From the NCBI GenBank assembly GCA_947588965.1, contig CANQAN010000002.1, positions 124,001 through 188,000 on the forward strand: a stretch of DNA of 64,000 bases. The letters run 5' to 3'. The stretch comes from an uncultured Helicobacteraceae bacterium. Lineage in GTDB: Bacteria; Campylobacterota; Campylobacteria; Campylobacterales; Helicobacteraceae. A model generated the notes under the pieces. The model did no database searches, was not told the origin of the DNA, and saw only the letters and a program-made list of their open reading frames with translations. Made by a program: the position numbers and the translations under genes. Below, one piece after another: positions 63,509-64,000 of the stretch. How positions within the stretch are numbered: the stretch's first letter is position 1; the number at the start of each line of letters is the position of its first letter.

Positions 63509-64000
63509 ATGAATGTTCATTTGGATTTGGCGCAAGATTTGGATTCTATTTTGCATTGCATTCAAACTGCGAGTTTGAAGATTTATGAGATCCTAAAGCA
63601 AAATCTTGGCGAATACACGCACAGCACGAATGCAACAGGCGATGTGCAGCTTCAAGCAGACATACAATCTGATTTGATTTTGCAAGAATCCTTTAGGAAT
63701 CTCACCATCATTGCACAAATTTGTAGCGAGGAGCAAAGTGAAGCGATTCCTATTTGCAGCGATGGAATCTATAGTGTTGCCTATGATCCGCTTGATGGCT
63801 CTTCTCTTATGGGTGCAAATTTGAGCGTTGGAAGTATTTTTGGAATCTATCGCGGCGATTTTCTTCCGCAGAATCTTGTGGCAAGTGCCTATGTGATTTA
63901 TGGCATGGTTGTGGGAGTTGGCTTTGCTTCGTGTTTGCAAGAGGGTGTGCAATACTTCGTCTATGATGGTGCGCAATTTTCACTTCAGAGGGTTTTAAAA
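63509..64000 (+). CDS. fbp: Fructose-1,6-bisphosphatase (partial, 5' part)
   Basis: 164 codons from the ATG at 63509 (AGGGAAG upstream) stay open to the window edge. The metal-binding signature AYDPLDGSSLMGANLSVGSIFGIY identifies class I FBPase, preceded by the AdN-loop GDVQLQADI. Gluconeogenic removal of the 1-phosphate of fructose-1,6-bisphosphate. The active-site half of the C-terminus is outside. An overlapping upstream ATG at 63505 is in another frame. A likely -10 box (CTACAAT) lies about 38 bp upstream. Confidence 0.93.
   Translation, partial: MNVHLDLAQDLDSILHCIQTASLKIYEILKQNLGEYTHSTNATGDVQLQADIQSDLILQESFRNLTIIAQICSEEQSEAIPICSDGIYSVAYDPLDGSSLMGANLSVGSIFGIYRGDFLPQNLVASAYVIYGMVVGVGFASCLQEGVQYFVYDGAQFSLQRVLK

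Overview
The window reads as a chromosome segment of a Helicobacter-type epsilonproteobacterium, probably an enterohepatic species. The reasons are: AT-rich DNA; extended -10 promoters with weak -35 boxes; gene neighbourhoods that I recall from H. pylori (cheY-prmA-ftsH-(PSD-like)-pssA, dcd/accB/accC, tpiA-fabI, fliQ-murB, secG-frr-pyrE); a CetA/CetB energy-taxis pair; a sigma54-type promoter before a flagellin paralogue; and long poly-G contingency tracts. The species assignment is inference; no rRNA lies in the window.

Layout. 1-11.4 kb is housekeeping: a partial metY, ileS with a tiny overlapping membrane ORF, a Cys-rich lipoprotein with an AsmA-like protein, malic enzyme, a ThiE-like protein, atpB, an RDD protein, pyrE, frr and secG. 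11.46-27.64 kb is a complete-looking aryl polyene (APE)-type type II polyketide locus. A long minus-strand arm holds two full ketosynthases, a short CLF-like protein, a ketoreductase, dehydratases, two ACPs, an acyl ligase-dehydratase fusion, a glycosyltransferase-acyltransferase fusion, a PlsC-like acyltransferase, a thioesterase, a flavoprotein, a lipoprotein and a periplasmic protein. A short divergent arm holds a LolA-like chaperone, an MMPL exporter and a phosphopantetheinyl transferase. An orphan beta-class DNA methyltransferase heads the minus arm and overlaps it. No starter-unit gene (ammonia lyase or chorismate lyase) is visible.

27.7-43.5 kb: pldA-galE and divergent glmS, a classical autotransporter, tpiA-fabI, fliQ-murB, a decayed minus-strand gene, the CetB/CetA-like pair, queH with a long extra C-terminus, and radA, ftsY and a TlpA-like lipoprotein on the minus strand. 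43.7-44.06 kb is a four-tRNA array (Gly, Leu, Cys, Ser). Immediately after it lies a DUF262/DUF1524 (GmrSD-like) defence gene broken by one frameshift and one stop.

46-64 kb: dcd with divergent accBC, a flagellin-like gene, dapF, a glycosyltransferase/FkbM locus with a G12 tract in front and a G16 tract inside (a likely phase-variable surface-sugar locus), pdxJ, a PolB-type exonuclease, a PDC-sensor membrane protein, hisH-hisA, the cheY-prmA-ftsH-(PSD-like)-pssA run, a TPR-glycosyltransferase, rpe and a partial fbp.

No CRISPR array, insertion sequence, rRNA or prophage was seen. The strongest candidates for new biology are the APE locus in this lineage, the double poly-G contingency locus, the methyltransferase coupled to the pigment operon, and several oddly built small proteins.
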